Assembly: GCF_020520425.1 (NCBI RefSeq)
Contig: NC_079488.1
Coordinates: 9,401,747 to 9,465,746 of the forward strand
Reading direction: 5' to 3'
Source: Spinacia oleracea
Lineage: Eukaryota > Streptophyta > Magnoliopsida > Caryophyllales > Amaranthaceae
DNA: 64,000 nt
Below, piece after piece: positions 21,660-34,071 of this stretch. Position numbers and translations under genes: made by a program. The first letter of the stretch is position 1, and every line of letters begins with the position of its first letter. The notes under the pieces were generated by a model. The model was not told the origin of the DNA and did no database searches. It worked only from the letters and a program-made list of their open reading frames with translations.

Positions 21660-22210
21660 AAGGGGTGTTGTATAATGCGGGCATGCGACGACGAGCAAGG
21701 GAGCTCGTCGCCCGTGCGGCACGAATGCAATGAGCAAGGGCGTAGTGCACGAGCACAAGGCAGCAGCCCTGCCTTGTGTCGTGGGCCACGAGCAATGGAC
21801 GAATGGGCATGGGCGAGCCAAGGCAGTCGCGTGTGGGCAGCAAGCGAGCTGCGCCACAACGCGCACTGCCTCGCGCAAGAGCGCGCAGCCTCGCGCGCAG
21901 CGAGCGCAAGCTCGCGTGCCACGAGCGCTGCGCCCAGCGTTGCTCGCGCGCACAGCGAGCGATGGCTCGCGCGCACAGCGAGCGATGTCGCGCGCCCAGC
22001 GAGCGATGTCGCGCGCCCAGCGAGCGATGGCTCGCGCGCACTGCGAGCGATGGCTCGCGTGCGACGAGCGCTGGCGCGCGCGCAGCAAGCACCACACCGT
22101 GCGATGGCTTGCGATGGAGATGCAGCAGCTATGCGACGAGCGCATGGGCTGCGCGCACATGGCCAGCGATGGCTGTGTGCGTGCGGCCCATGGGCGTGCA
22201 ATGCGTAGGG
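21660..22210. repeat. GC-rich tandem-repeat block in the copia leader
   Basis: This 550-bp island of GCGC-rich DNA sits in AT-rich flanks. It contains tandem variants of a roughly 24-bp unit (CAGCGAGCGATGTCGCGCGC and CAGCGAGCGATGGCTCGCGC) between about 21930 and 22060. Open frames of 145-231 residues in five frames are all alanine/arginine-rich products of composition and are not genes. In position it corresponds to the untranslated leader before gag. Confidence 0.7.
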
Positions 22211-25200
22211 TGTTTGCGTTACGATTAGATCGTTTTGAATGTTTAATTTGAAAATTTCAGGTCACGTAATTTTAATTAATTTTAAAATTAATAATTTAAA
22301 TTATTTTCTTGGATTTTAATTTTGAATATTGTAATTATAATAAATGTTATTTATTCTAATTATTTTACTAAAATTAAAATCATGAATTAATTTAAATAAC
22401 GACTGAAATTAAATTAAACTTTTTGGATTCAATTATAAATTTATATGAGCTTTAAATTTTAATTAAATTTGTATGTTTCCGGTTAGACTAGAAATACATT
22501 TTTATGTTTAAAAATTAGTAAAGCATATGAATTTATTGGTTTAAGTGGGAGCGCTTTTTAGTCATAAACTCTTGATTAGGTCTACAAATCCTTAAGGTTA
22601 AAACAACTTGATTAGAATTAATAAGGACTGAATAATTGGTAGATTATTGGTGCCCTTGATTAATTGCTGCAAATGTTTACGTGATGCATAATATGTTTTA
22701 CTAACCAGCTATGTGGGCCATTCATGATAATGAATGGGTGAATGGTATATATATTGTATATGTACTGCTTTGCAGGTTATGAAGTGACTAGTATGGCCCA
22801 AATAGGATAGAAAATATGGTCTGCGTACCATTAATTTGAATGTAATTGGTCTATAGTACCAAAGTTATTTTTCAATTCAAATATGGTCTGCGTACCATCA
22901 AGTAGTTGTAATTAGTTATAGCTTATCCTATTTGAAGAAAATGGTGCCTCCCACGGAGATTTTCAAGACGGACTTTGAAGTTAAAGCTTCAAGATGAAGT
23001 CGGGCCATACTAGATCACATTTATCTTATGCATGTTTAAGTTATTTATTGCTTTTAAATATGTCTTAAAATGCATGAGATCAAAAGCTTGATTATGTTGC
23101 ATGATTAAGGATTTTAGTTCACTTAAAATCTAACCAACATAGTAAGAGCCTTAAGTTCCAAACTTAAACATTGAGTTAAAAGGTGCCATGCCAAAATATA
23201 CACTTGCTTGGATATCCTTTACATCAATCTAGTAATAGTTTTCGCTCAGCGAGGTGTTACTTATTGGTCCTAAAGGGGAAAGGTACACAAATAATTGTGA
23301 GTACATGTTAGTTTTGGTGAAACTCAACGATATAAGTAAGGAGTCCTTTTATGTCGTGGCAAAATCGATAGGTTTACCTAATAAGTTCTTAGACGTACCT
23401 ATCAACCAAGAATAGTTTCTAGACTATTAGCAAAAGGCTTTTGCTTACCTAAGATGTTTTAGGATTAAGTCGACAAACTGTGCTTAGTTCTTCAATGATT
23501 TTAGGATCTTGGAATCATTTTATTCACACCTGCCGGAACAATAAATTCGAATAAAATGCTAATAACTTGTTTGAATTGCATGGTTGCTTTAATTTCAAGT
23601 TATTATTCATGATAAATGTTTAGACTTTGCATGCTTCAATGTATGTTTTAATTATTGTTTATAATTAAATATCTTGCACTGCAATAAATCCTTTTAGAAA
23701 GGTAACAGTAAATTTCCTCGATTGGTAGTGAATCCAAGAACGATTCACGGAAAAGAGAGAAAGTGAGCAATTTAAAATGTACGTTTCTTATATCGACTTT
23801 TATGGTTGTTTTCGAATATCAAAATCGAATGGCAAACCAATTGGTGCCTGTGAATTCAAAATACACTGTAGTTTTGAGATCATAAAGCATTGAGCTTAAA
23901 CGCTCAGCTTTACCAATGGTTAACAACCTAATATCTTTGTCCATTTAATTCTCGAATGAGTCTAGTCCCTAGACATTCGAATAGATCGATGCTTAGAGAA
24001 CTTTAGAAGCTTCTGGTAAGATCATCTAGTTGAAACTTAATATTCAACATAAATTAAATGGTAAAGAACCTTGTTGGTGACATTGGACATGTCTAACAAA
24101 GTATAAAAGTCAACACTAAAGAATTCAATTCTTAAGACTATAAGAAAAGGTACAAGAAATAGGAAAACGAGGAACAAATGAAAGGAATTTACGATTTCGT
24201 TTCTACCTATAAGTTTATGTTTAAAGAGAAGTGACCTAGCAATCAAACTTCCTTGGTATCATATACCGCTTGAGGTTCTTACTTCGATAATAACTCAAAC
24301 AATGGAAGCTAGGATACACTAATGACCTACAAGTGGGAAATGAATCATGGCAATGCTACATTAGTTGTAGGGTCATCTAGTTTGTTTTAAGTCCTTTCAA
24401 AGGCTGGAACTAAATGGCTATTTTGTTCCATAATCAGCATACCTAAATTTCTGCTTCAAAGACAGAAAGACTCACATTCAGAAGAACAAAAACAATGCTT
24501 GTTTGTTTGTTTATTTGAATGAAATGGTCAATTACAGGTTGAGTCAATATGCTTGATTAAAACAAACAACTCTTTAAAGAACTTTACTAGGTTCAAATCA
24601 AACCCTTGATTTGAGTTCCATTAATCTTTGGCATTGTTGCTTAGACCATATCAACAAGTTAACATTCATAAGCTCTATTTTGATGGACCTTTTGAAAGTT
24701 GGTTGATTTCTAGATCAAACTTAAGACAAGCTAGTCTTACTTGTTGAAAGTAACAAAGAATATGAACTATTGTTAGAACGCCTAGACGATAGAGTTCAAA
24801 GCTAAAGAAAGGTTTTATGACTTTATTATTTCACACAGATTTGAGTGAATATAGGTTTATTTACTCAAATGTGATATAAGTTGAATCTGTTTGGCTAGTT
24901 CAAAGATTCAGAAGTATAAAAACCACTTCACAAGAAATCATAAAGATCTTGGTTAGATCATGTTGATGATTACTTGAGACCAAATATGATCATCAATGAT
25001 TGTGTGTTGTAATTTCACAATCTAGCTCCATAAGATATGGCATATCTACGTTGGAATGATCGAAGTCAATTAATACTTGATTCGATCAATGATGAATCAT
25101 AAAGACTTTTTCTAAAACAAAATGCTCAACTACCACCAAACTAAACCAAATTCGTCAATGCTATTGAAAAGTAATTTCAGAATATCTTTTCAAAATATAT

Positions 25201-25635
25201 CTAGAGAGTTGCAAAACTCAGTGGGAGCTTAGTGTTTGTCATTCGACAAACTAAGGCTCAAGTATAGATATATGTTTCATTATGATGAAACACAAGGGTA
25301 TTGTTTCTACCACAAATTTTTGAGAACATAATGTTTGTTTGCTCGAAATAATGTCCTTTTTGGAAATTCGTTTCCAAAATGACAAGTGGGAGAAAATAGA
25401 CCTCGAAAGTTTTCGAGGCGAACAACAAACATAAACGGACATTCCGGAGGCTATTCGAAGTGCTTCAGAAAATCCGAACTTATTCTTTAAGGACTTTAGA
25501 AGTGGCTTTAAAGAATAGACATCTCTTAGAAGACTTTACAAGTGCTTCAAGGAGAACAGAATATTCAAAGGACTTTCAAGTGGCTATTGATATTCTATTG
25601 TTTGATGTTCTATACCCAAGTAGGCATAGAATTCA

Positions 25636-25735
25636 AGTCACTGAAACTATGAGATTCTTCTATTAGATAGTGAAGAAACATAGAGATCAGGTCAATGAAA
25701 CTATGAGATTCTTCTATTAAATAGTGAAGAAACCT
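25636..25735 (+). repeat. 51-bp tandem duplication inside the copia interior
   Basis: The unit containing CAATGAAACTATGAGATTCT and ATAGTGAAGAAAC occurs twice in a row with a few differences. Similar local duplications lie at about 22815-22905 (ATATGGTCTGCGTACCAT twice) and 27308-27425 (TTGATGGTTCTTCATTG twice). They show that the decayed interior has expanded by slippage. Confidence 0.6.
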
Positions 25736-25907
25736 ACAACTTGCAGTCAAACTATTATCATGTAGATTAATGAGTTTGTGACTTGTAAGAATGCTATGAC
25801 GAAACCTAGATTCCCTAAAATGGTTAGAGGCCATATATAGACTCAAATGTTTTAAATGGTCAGAGGCCATAAAACATACTCAATGTTTTGATGACAAAAT
25901 TGAAATT

Positions 25908-26234
25908 TTGTTGATTTGCAAGAATAGGTTCACACCTATTGGTTGCAAGTTTGTTTTAAGGATAAAAACCATCAAACATGGAATTGTGTTCACACACAAA
26001 GCTAGATTAGTTGCTAAAGGTTACAAGCAAATTCATGGTATGGATTGTGTTGAAACCTCATGCAAAATCGTAATGCTTAAGTCTATAATTCAAACAATGA
26101 TTGCATATTGGTACATATGGCAATTGGATGACAAAACGTATTCCTCAATCAAATGTTGGAATAAACTATGTACATGGTATGTCATAGGATTTGTGGATCC
26201 AAATAAATGCTTGAAAAAGAAAGCTAGCTTATGA
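25908..26234 (+). pseudogene. Copia reverse-transcriptase remnant
   Basis: The translation contains IGCKFVLRIKTIKHGIVFTH, then KARLVAKGYKQIHGMDCVET and a WQLDDKT-like stretch. These correspond to the N-terminal part of copia RT (KWVFKIK...YKARLVAKGF.Q..GIDY.ETF....., then the first catalytic-site block). It is cut short and the flanks are full of stops. It fixes the element as Ty1/copia rather than gypsy. Confidence 0.75.
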
Positions 26235-27189
26235 AATCTAAGTACAGATTTAAGCAAGCAATTGGGAATTAGAAATGTATTTTAGTGAAGCTAATAAGTA
26301 TTTTAGTTTCATAAAATGTACATGATTCTTATAGATATATAAGAAGTTTAGTGGGAGTACATAAAACTTAATTGGTCCTATGTGTATCACACACATATCT
26401 CTCTATTGTGAAATAACATTCAAATGCTAATAACTTAGGTTTGAAATTATTCATCAATGTTGGACCAAGGCGAAACTTAGTGCATACTGGGTATTAAGAT
26501 CTATTTACAAAGATCTTATATTAATGTTTTAGATTAAGTAATGGCATTTACTAAATCAAACACGAAAGTCTCCATTGGAGATATTCGACCCATGTGAATA
26601 AATCTAAGTAAAGGATGTTTGAACTATGTATAAGCATTTACTAAGTTAAACATCAAAGAGTCTAAATGAGATTCTTAACCTATATTATATGTCAAAGAAT
26701 TTAGCTAAATTTAGTATCTACTGAAACTAGATAAGCTAAAGTTACATGAATAGAATTCAATTGGGAATTATTCTGCAAAAGAATTTATCATGTATGATAT
26801 AATATGAGGATCGCCAAAAACGTATCGTATGACTTTAGGCATGACGAACATATACCAATCTCTATTGATCTAAGTGAAATCAACTAGATTGAGATCAAGA
26901 ATACTTATGGTACTTGAAAAGGTACATAGGAATAGTTCTTGATTCAAGGAAATAAAGATATGCTAAATATTGATGCTACACGCATAAACACTGGCAAAGG
27001 ATCAAGCAAGACCCTTTGGAGTTAACCATTGATAAGGACGAGCTATAGAGCATCGTGTTTTGAAATGGCAACATGGATTGGAGACCATGAGTTGTTGCGT
27101 GGGAAATTAAAATAATAATTTATATGTTCTAAGATATAGTTGGAGAGTCTTCCACATATCTATGAACTGCTTGGATAGGTAAATCCAAA

Positions 27190-27300
27190 CAAAGCATCAC
27201 TAGCAACCTATACAGTTGAAGTAAAAGTAATTATTGCCTAAGAAGCAATAAAACAGGGTTGTTTAAAGTTCTTCACTGAACTTGGGTAGATCACCTATCT
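27190..27300 (+). pseudogene. Copia RNase H remnant
   Basis: One frame reads NKASLATYTVEVKVIIA, a stop, then EAIKQGCLKFFTELG. This resembles the end of copia RNase H (STTEAEYIAASEA.KE..W...F..ELG). It has a stop in the motif, so it is non-functional. Its place downstream of the RT remnant agrees with copia gene order. Confidence 0.5.
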
Positions 27301-28436
27301 GCTGGCTTGATGGTTCTTCATTGAAAAATGCGTAGAACCACTCTTGAAGCAAGAAAAACGTCTGCTAACTTGATGGTTCTTCATTGCAAAGTGAGTAAAA
27401 CCACCATCGAAGTAAGAAAGACTAGATCACATAATAAACAAACTCGAAAAGATCTTATCATCATATCTCGAAGAACATTCGATGAAAAGGATATTAAGAT
27501 TGGCAAAGCATGATAACTAAACCTATGCAACAAGTGAGAAGCAACACTCACATTGTAGCACTGGAAATCAAGCATAGCTTTGAATTCCATGAATTGTTTT
27601 AGAAGATGGGTTTGAGGCCCATGGTTATAAAACATTGGGGTTGAACATTTATCATATATGAAATGTATTTTCATATTCCATTTAATCTTGGTTTAGTATT
27701 AAATGATGAGTCCCTTCAAATTTGACGATATATTCAAGATAGACTGTCAGGACCAGTCCTGTGACTAAGAAATGTCTATCAAGTGAACTTGAATGTCAAA
27801 GGTTGAAAATGGTCCCTAGTCGGAGTTTTCTATAAAATTGGACGCATAGAAAACGTTAGACGATTAGAATGCAAGATGACTAGTAGTTCTGTTTCTTGAA
27901 CTATGTGGACATGGCAATGTCATAATCATTTGCATAGATACTTACTTTGGGAAGACTAGTATCGGACAAGACCTATGAAACTTTACTGTAAGAGATGAAA
28001 GTCTGTCATAAGTAAATTTCATTAAATTATTAGACACTAAATCCTCAATACCTGAGTGATTTGAGATTACTTGTTTGAGAACTGGTTGCTTTGACGTTGA
28101 CCAACCGTCGCACCGTAAAAGGAGGCTATAAAGGCAACGCTCAGGTAATCACCTATCAAACGAAGTCTAATCTCAAGATCGCAAGATTGGGATTGTCCTC
28201 CCATAAATCGGGATGAGATGCTTAAAAGTTGTACAAGGCCACTCGGAGAGCTAGAAACTGTGAAATGCATGGCCGTGCTCGGATGAATCATAGGCTATGA
28301 TTATCTGTTTATTTGATCAGTTGAACTCTGAAACCGAGGAACACCTCTAGACATAATAAGGATGACAACTCTTACCTTATGTTCAAGAGCAAGCATCGAG
28401 CGACAAAGGAATTAGGAAATGCACACTTGTCCCTAA

Positions 28437-28451
28437 GGACAAGTGGGAGAC
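28437..28451 (+). other. Polypurine tract of the copia element
   Basis: AGGACAAGTGGGAGAC-type purine-rich sequence immediately precedes the 3' LTR. This is the usual priming site for plus-strand DNA synthesis. Confidence 0.65.
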
Positions 28452-29878
28452 TGAAGGAAATAATGCCCTTGGTCCAAGTATGCATTCTATGATAAGTCTA
28501 ATAAATGCGGTTCAGTATTAATTAACAAGTTAATAATTCAGTGAGATCAAGTGAGCTGAATGCCTAGCTAGAGGCCGCTTCAGTTCAAGTGGAATTAATG
28601 ATATTAATCCACAGCTTACTCTTGACTGAACCCGTAGGGTCACACAAATAGTACGTAAATGGATCAAGTATTTAATGGCATTAAATACTCTATCTATGGA
28701 TATTTGGAATCGACGGATCTTGGTTTCAGTGGGAGCTGAGATCGTCACAGGCAAGAAATGAATACTCCGGAAACGATGATATTGCCGGAAACGGAAATAT
28801 GGATCGTATCGGAAATATAAATATTATCCAAGTCGTAGATGTTGCCGGAAACGGAAACATGGTACGTATCGGAAAATATTATCGGAAATGGAAATATTAC
28901 CAGAATCGGAAATATTGCCGGAAACGGAAATATTGTCAGAATCGGAAATATTACCGGAATCGGAAAATAATTCCGGAAACGGAAATATTAAATATTTGTT
29001 CGAAACGGAAATTAATTCCGGAATCGGAAATGTTAAATATTGTTCGTATCGGAAATGAATTCCGGAATCAGAAATTTAATCGGAAGCGTATCGTACGAAT
29101 AAGCATCGGACGAGGCCTGCCGGACGAGGGCCCAGCACGAAGCCAGGCCATCGCCCAGCAAGCCAAGCGCGCCACACAAACAGCCACGCCAGGCCCAGCG
29201 CAAGGCCAGGCCCAGCAGGCCGTGGCAGCTCGCACAGCGCGCGCAGCGCGCGCGGGTGCTTGCGTGGGCTTGTGGCTCGCGCAGGCCTCGCTGCGTGGGC
29301 TGCTGCTCGCACGCACGCATGGGCGGCCCATCGAGGCTGCCGTGTGTGTGTGCGTAAGTGTTTGTGTTCGTGCACGTTTCCTAAAACGTGCAGAGTTCGT
29401 TTAATGATTAAATTCCTAATTCTATTTGATAAATTAATTAAATTAGAGTTCTTGTAGGATTCTAGGTTTAATTAATTTGTATCTGAATAGGATTCCAATT
29501 CCCTTTCCATAACCCTATAAATATGTGGCCTGGGTTCACAATTTATAACGAGTTTCAAAGTATTCAAAGTGAGTTTTTGAGAGAAAAATTCAGCCACACA
29601 TCTTGCTCAAAAGTGCCGAAAATTCTAGTACCTTAAGGGCGATTCTAGTTGGTCAATCTTAAGGCGGATCCGGACGTGCTGTGGACTATCTACGGAGGGA
29701 CGACACTTGGAGTCCTAAAGACTTGTTCTTGCTCGGTTCGGGCGCAGCTAGGGAGGGCACGCAACAAAGAATATGCATCTAAATTATGCTATATGATTAT
29801 GTGTAAATAATATGTAATCCTGGGTTAATGGTTGTTTCCGCATGATTTATGTAATATCATATGTATCATAACCTAACA
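28452..29878 (+). repeat. 3' LTR of the copia element
   Basis: Nearly identical to the 5' LTR. Differences seen by eye are a C/T near 28660, a C/T near 28704, a T/C near 28963, a T/G near 29201, a 9-bp insertion near 29230, a G/T near 29400 and a G/A near 29771. It is followed directly by TSD TGCCT. Confidence 0.92.
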
Positions 29879-31906
29879 TGCCTGAGCTCCGCCTAAAATT
29901 TTATTACTCGGCAAATGTTGGTTTTCCAGAAACCAACCCATACCTGCATTCCTAGTATTCTTGTGCCAAGATCCATCAATCAAAATTATTGTAGCCGACC
30001 CTTGGTTTTCGTCCCCAGCTAAGATTACCCTAAAAAATCCCGGAGGATAGACATGATCCACTTTAGGAGGATGGATAGCCCTTAAGAAAGGCATATGTTG
30101 CTGTTGCAAAATTCCATGTTGATCCAGTCCTTGCTTAATTAAAGTGTGAACCAAGGAGGTAGTAGTCGCTTCCCCTCTAAAAATGCGGTTATTCCTAACC
30201 AACCACAAACCCCAAAGTGTGCTTACAAAATAAACACTTCTCGGGCTATTCTTACCATCCCGACGATGAAATAGTCGGATATAAAACAAAAATCATTCTG
30301 TAAAAGACATGGTTTTGTTATGTTTTGAATGGATAGCTAGTGATCCACTCCTCCAAACGTGTTGCGCAAAATGCAAAATCGAAAAAGATGTTGAATATCT
30401 TCTTCCCCTGCATTACAAAAATCACAAAGCATAGACAATTGGATTCCTCTTCTCCCGAGATTTACTTTAGTAGCAATCCCATTGTGAAGTTTCCAAAGGA
30501 ACAATTTCCACTTAGGAAGGATGTTTATAGACCAAAGTGATTTGTAAAAATCATTGCTCGTATCCGATCCACAGTCATTAGCCTCCTCAGCTGCGAGCAT
30601 TGCATAGGCTGTTTTAACCGACAATTTCCCTGACTGATGAAATTTCCAGTAAAGGAAATCCTCTACATGAGTTGAAGGAAGTTCTATTCTCACAATTCTT
30701 TGAGCAGCTTCGAACTCAAAACACGAGTTTATCTTCCCATGGTCCAAACCTTCACCAGACTGAAGAATAAAGTGATGCACCTTCCAATCCTTAGCTTGCC
30801 TTAAAGTGACCGAAGAGTTGAAAACAGGAGTGTCCCCGTTCACCTAATTACCTCTCCCCGCAACTATTCGTTTTCCATTGCCAACTTTCCAATTACAGCC
30901 TCTGAGAATGTGGTTGCTAGCTCTTCCCATTCCTCACATACCCCCAAGAGAGACCACGACCTACCAGTAAAGCCTGAATTCCAGTCCGAAGTGGCTTTAA
31001 AAACTTTTGGTCTACTATCTCAGCCAACATAGAATTAGGATTATTATTCAACCGCCAAACTTGTTTCATAAGTAATGCCTTATTGAAACAAGAGATACTC
31101 CTAATTCCCAAGCCTCCAAGACCACGAGGTAAATGTAGAATATTCCTATTAACCCAATGTAAACCTTTGCTCGCATTACCAGCCCAAAAAACCCTGCTGA
31201 TAATGGAATCCATTTTTGTCTTAATTGACAAAGGAACCTCCATACAACTGAAAACATTAGAAGACATCGCTATTAGCACAGAATTAATCAAAACTAACTT
31301 TTGGGATTGAGAAAGCCTGCAAGAATTCCAAGTTGTTATCTTCCCCGCAATCTTATCCACCAAAAATTGGAAATTAGTATGTTTTTTCCCCGACAAATCA
31401 ATTGGAACCCCTAGATGTGTTCCAAAATTCTGGACCAGTTCCATTCTCAAATCCTCTTTGAATTGGTGTTGCTCCGCAGTAGGAATATTAGGACTAAGTT
31501 TTAAAAAGGACTTCTGTAAATTGAGTTGTTGCCCTGAAATTCTCCCAAAACGTTGTAGGATTTGTGAGACTGCAACACAATTATCCTTTGTAGCAGTGAA
31601 AGACAGTAGAGCGTCATCCGCAAAGAAAAGGTGAGTCATTTGTGGCATCCCCCTAGTAAGGTTTATACCTTTAAACTGCTTTAGATCATTTCCTAACTGA
31701 AGCATTCTAGACAAAATATCCATGCAGAAGAGAAACAAAAAGGGGGATAACGGATCTCCTTGACGAATTCCACACCTTGGTCTGAACTGATCTGAAGTAT
31801 GCCCATTCATTAGAACTTTGTAGGACACCGTCGAAATGCATTGATGTATCAACTGGATCCAATGTTGTGAAAATCCATATGCTCTTAAAATTTGGAGAAA
31901 AAAAAG

Positions 31907-32151
31907 GCAAGCTCACATCTTAAAATTTGGTCAAACAAATTAGTTTGAGAAGAATAGCCCAATCAGGATGTGAGTTATAATTAAATAAAGGTTAAAATTA
32001 ATGGTAAATTGTACTAGTGAAACCTAATTAAGTATCAAGCTATAGCTTGTTTCGTAAATTAGCTTACAATTTAGTAGGACACAAACTTGATTAAAAAAAT
32101 AGTAGCTTAAAAATCTTCGGTGGCATTACAAACTATTTTGATTATTTCATA
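31907..32151. other. Spacer between LINE and MITE cluster
   Basis: AT-rich sequence with no gene. A short direct repeat, CTTAAAATTTGG, occurs at both 31884-31895 and 31919-31930, next to the LINE 5' junction. Confidence 0.4.
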
Positions 32152-32669
32152 TTTTCTCCGTTTAGAAATAGTTGCACCACTTTGACTTACACGTTTGCCA
32201 ACGCACACCTTTAACCGTTAATATATCTAATTATTTATTAGTAAAAAAAACAAAAAAAAATTGATAAATTGAAAAGTAGACATTGTAACTAATTCAACCC
32301 TTTTTTTATATATGATACTTCGTAACATTTATGTTTTATACATGTGTAAAAAGAGCGTCAAAGTTAATACTTTTTTCGTTCCGTAAATATCGCACCATTT
32401 AGTTTTTTACACTACGACTTTGACCATTTTTTGTGATTCATACATAAGAAATTTGTAGTAACGCGAGGTCTGTTAGATTCGTATTGTATGTATTTTCCAA
32501 ATATCAATTTTTTTATAAGTTTTTACTTACACACGATTTGAGATATTAAGAGTCAAAGTAATGTGTTATATGAATAAAAGTCAACCATATTGCGACATTT
32601 ATTAAACAGAGGAAGTATATGAATAGTGCATAAAGTGAAAGCGGTGCAACTATTTATAAACGGAGGAAG
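32152..32669. mobile_element. Stowaway-like MITE (outer) interrupted by another MITE
   Basis: TA flanks at 32150-32151 and 32670-32671. The left end TTTTCTCCGTTTAGAAATAG, then TTGCACC, pairs with the right end GGTGCAAC, TATTTATAAACGGAGGAAG. The centre is occupied by the element at 32370-32615. Confidence 0.7.
32370..32615. mobile_element. Stowaway-like MITE nested in 32152-32669
   Basis: TA on both sides. The left end CTTTTTTCGTTCCGTAAATA followed by TCGCACCATTT pairs with an inverse right end carrying TGCGACATTT and GAGGAAG. It is the same family as the element at 33049-33300. Confidence 0.7.
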
Positions 32670-33048
32670 TAGATAACCGTTTGAGTTTTAATTTTTGTGA
32701 ACCCTATTCTCATTACAAGCAGTAATATAGTCGTATGTGAAAAGGGAGTTACTAACCAACTAACGTTAAAAAAAGAGTTAATGTTAATGTACGTTGTTCT
32801 TGAAATCAGACTATAGTAGTCTTTGACTGAGAAGAGGAAACTTAATTGGGAAATGTTGAAGAAGGGGAAAACACAAATATGGGGAAGGAAAAAAGGAGCA
32901 CAGAAAAGAGAGCAAATGTCCAGCATGGAGAAGGCAAAAAGAAAAATATGGAGAAAGTCGGTAAAAACTGAATTACGTGATGTGCATGGTGAACAAGTAG
33001 AGGTATATGTATGGTACTATGGTGTAATTGGTGGTATATAATTATATA

Positions 33049-33300
33049 CTTCCTCCGTTCCGGAAATATCGCACCATTTGTTTTTTACACTATTCCCACT
33101 ACGACTTTAACCATTTGTTGTGATTCGTACGTAAGGAATTTTAGTCATGTGGGATTATGTTAGATTTGTATCGATATATATTTTCTAAATATTAATTTTT
33201 TATAATTTTTACTTGAACACGATGTGAGATATTATAAGTCAAAATAAAGGTTAGATGAGTAAAAGTCAATCATGGTGCGATATTTCTGGAACGGAGGAAG
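33049..33300. mobile_element. Stowaway-like MITE
   Basis: CTTCCTCCGTTCCGGAAATA, then TCGCACCATTTG, at the left. GGTGCGATATTTCTGGAACG, then GAGGAAG, at the right. TA TSD at both ends. 252 bp, with well-preserved TIRs, so it is younger-looking than the copy at 32370-32615. Confidence 0.82.
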
Positions 33301-33479
33301 TATGTACCTTCCAAATTCGAATGTCTGGTTTAGAAAAATGGGGAAGAACATCATGGGAAAGGGTCAAAACTTAATTAGTTGATGTGCATGGTTGACAAGT
33401 AGGGGCATGTGTATGGTATAATTGGTGGTACCTTTGCACCATTTTTTCAAATAAAATAAAATAAAATAATAAATATATA

Positions 33480-33748
33480 TTCTCTCTCCGTATTTTATTA
33501 AATGGTGAATTTTGACCGACGCAAGGTTTAAAGAGGGTGAATTGATTTTATTAAAGTTAGATACAAGTGGGGTAGTGGGAAATAAAAATTTATAATACTT
33601 CGTCAAAGATAGTGAACTATGGAGTATTCAAAGAACGTAAAAAGTAAGAAGAAAGTATAACCCCATAATAAGACAATGAGAAAATGGTATAATAAGAAAA
33701 AAATATACAAAAAGGGAAAATCCACCATTTAATAAAATGCGGAGGGAT
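33480..33748. mobile_element. Stowaway-like MITE
   Basis: Left CTCTCTCCGTATTTTATTAA, then ATGG. Right CCATTTAATAAAATGCGGAG. Flanks are AT-rich (TAT and TTA), so the exact boundary is uncertain by a base or two. No coding capacity. Confidence 0.68.
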
Positions 33749-34071
33749 TAGTTCAAATCCGATGTTGTAAACCAAAAAATATAAAATAAAAGAACATAGA
33801 ATAAAATGTTCCATTTATTTACATTATATTCAAATCATTTTTTACGTTCAATGGGTGCACATTACATGTTTACCGGTACACAATAATGAACATTTTGCAC
33901 TTGGTCGGTATATAATCTAAATTGAGGGAAACTTGCAAGGTACAAACACCTAATTACCAAGTTTTTTTTTTGGCTCACTTTTAGGTTAAAATATTAAATG
34001 ATAAAAGAAAAGACACTCGTTTAAAAACTCCCCTTATAACTTTAAGGTCACAAGATTGAGCCCTACCAATT

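Larger units (their letters stand above)
19466..29878 (+). mobile_element. Complete Ty1/copia-type LTR retrotransposon with decayed interior
   Basis: A 10,413-bp element with LTRs at 19466-20883 (1418 bp) and 28452-29878 (1427 bp). Both LTRs begin TGAAGG and end CTAACA. The 5-bp TSD TGCCT lies at 19461-19465 and 29879-29883, inside a LINE. Comparing the LTRs by eye gives about six substitutions and one 9-bp indel. The primer-binding site and polypurine tract are present. The interior (7.57 kb) has no long open frame. Only short copia-like remains are recognisable: an RT piece at 25908-26234 and an RNase H-like scrap near 27205-27295, in that order, which fits copia. It is therefore probably non-autonomous. 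LTRs of the same family occur at 56621-56798 and 63192-64000. Confidence 0.93.
19123..31893 (-). mobile_element. LINE (RT, zinc-binding, RNase H) split by a copia element
   Basis: The LINE reads on the minus strand from 31893 to 29884 and resumes at 19465. It ends in a tract of 12 As (T on plus, 19124-19135). TSDs of the form GGAG-A(7-8)-G lie at 19111-19122 and 31894-31906. The net length is about 2.35 kb and it is 5'-truncated inside RT. Visible parts are the RT with LFFADDALLSF, GVPIDLSGKKHTNFQFLVDK and LPRGLGGLGIRS (31852-30917), the zf-RVT region (30843-30337, with CDFCN and IQHLFRFC), and an RNase H-like tail (30289-29884 continuing at 19465-19158, with LHTEVRACLLSLRWA and ILSDS). The open blocks are separated by stops or frameshifts, so it is inactive. 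The reading frame is uninterrupted across the copia insertion site if one TSD copy is counted. Confidence 0.88.

Noticed and set aside
21506..22251. Open frames up to 231 codons in five frames
   Set aside because: Caused by the GCGC tandem block; simultaneous openness on both strands and low-complexity translations mean they are not genes.
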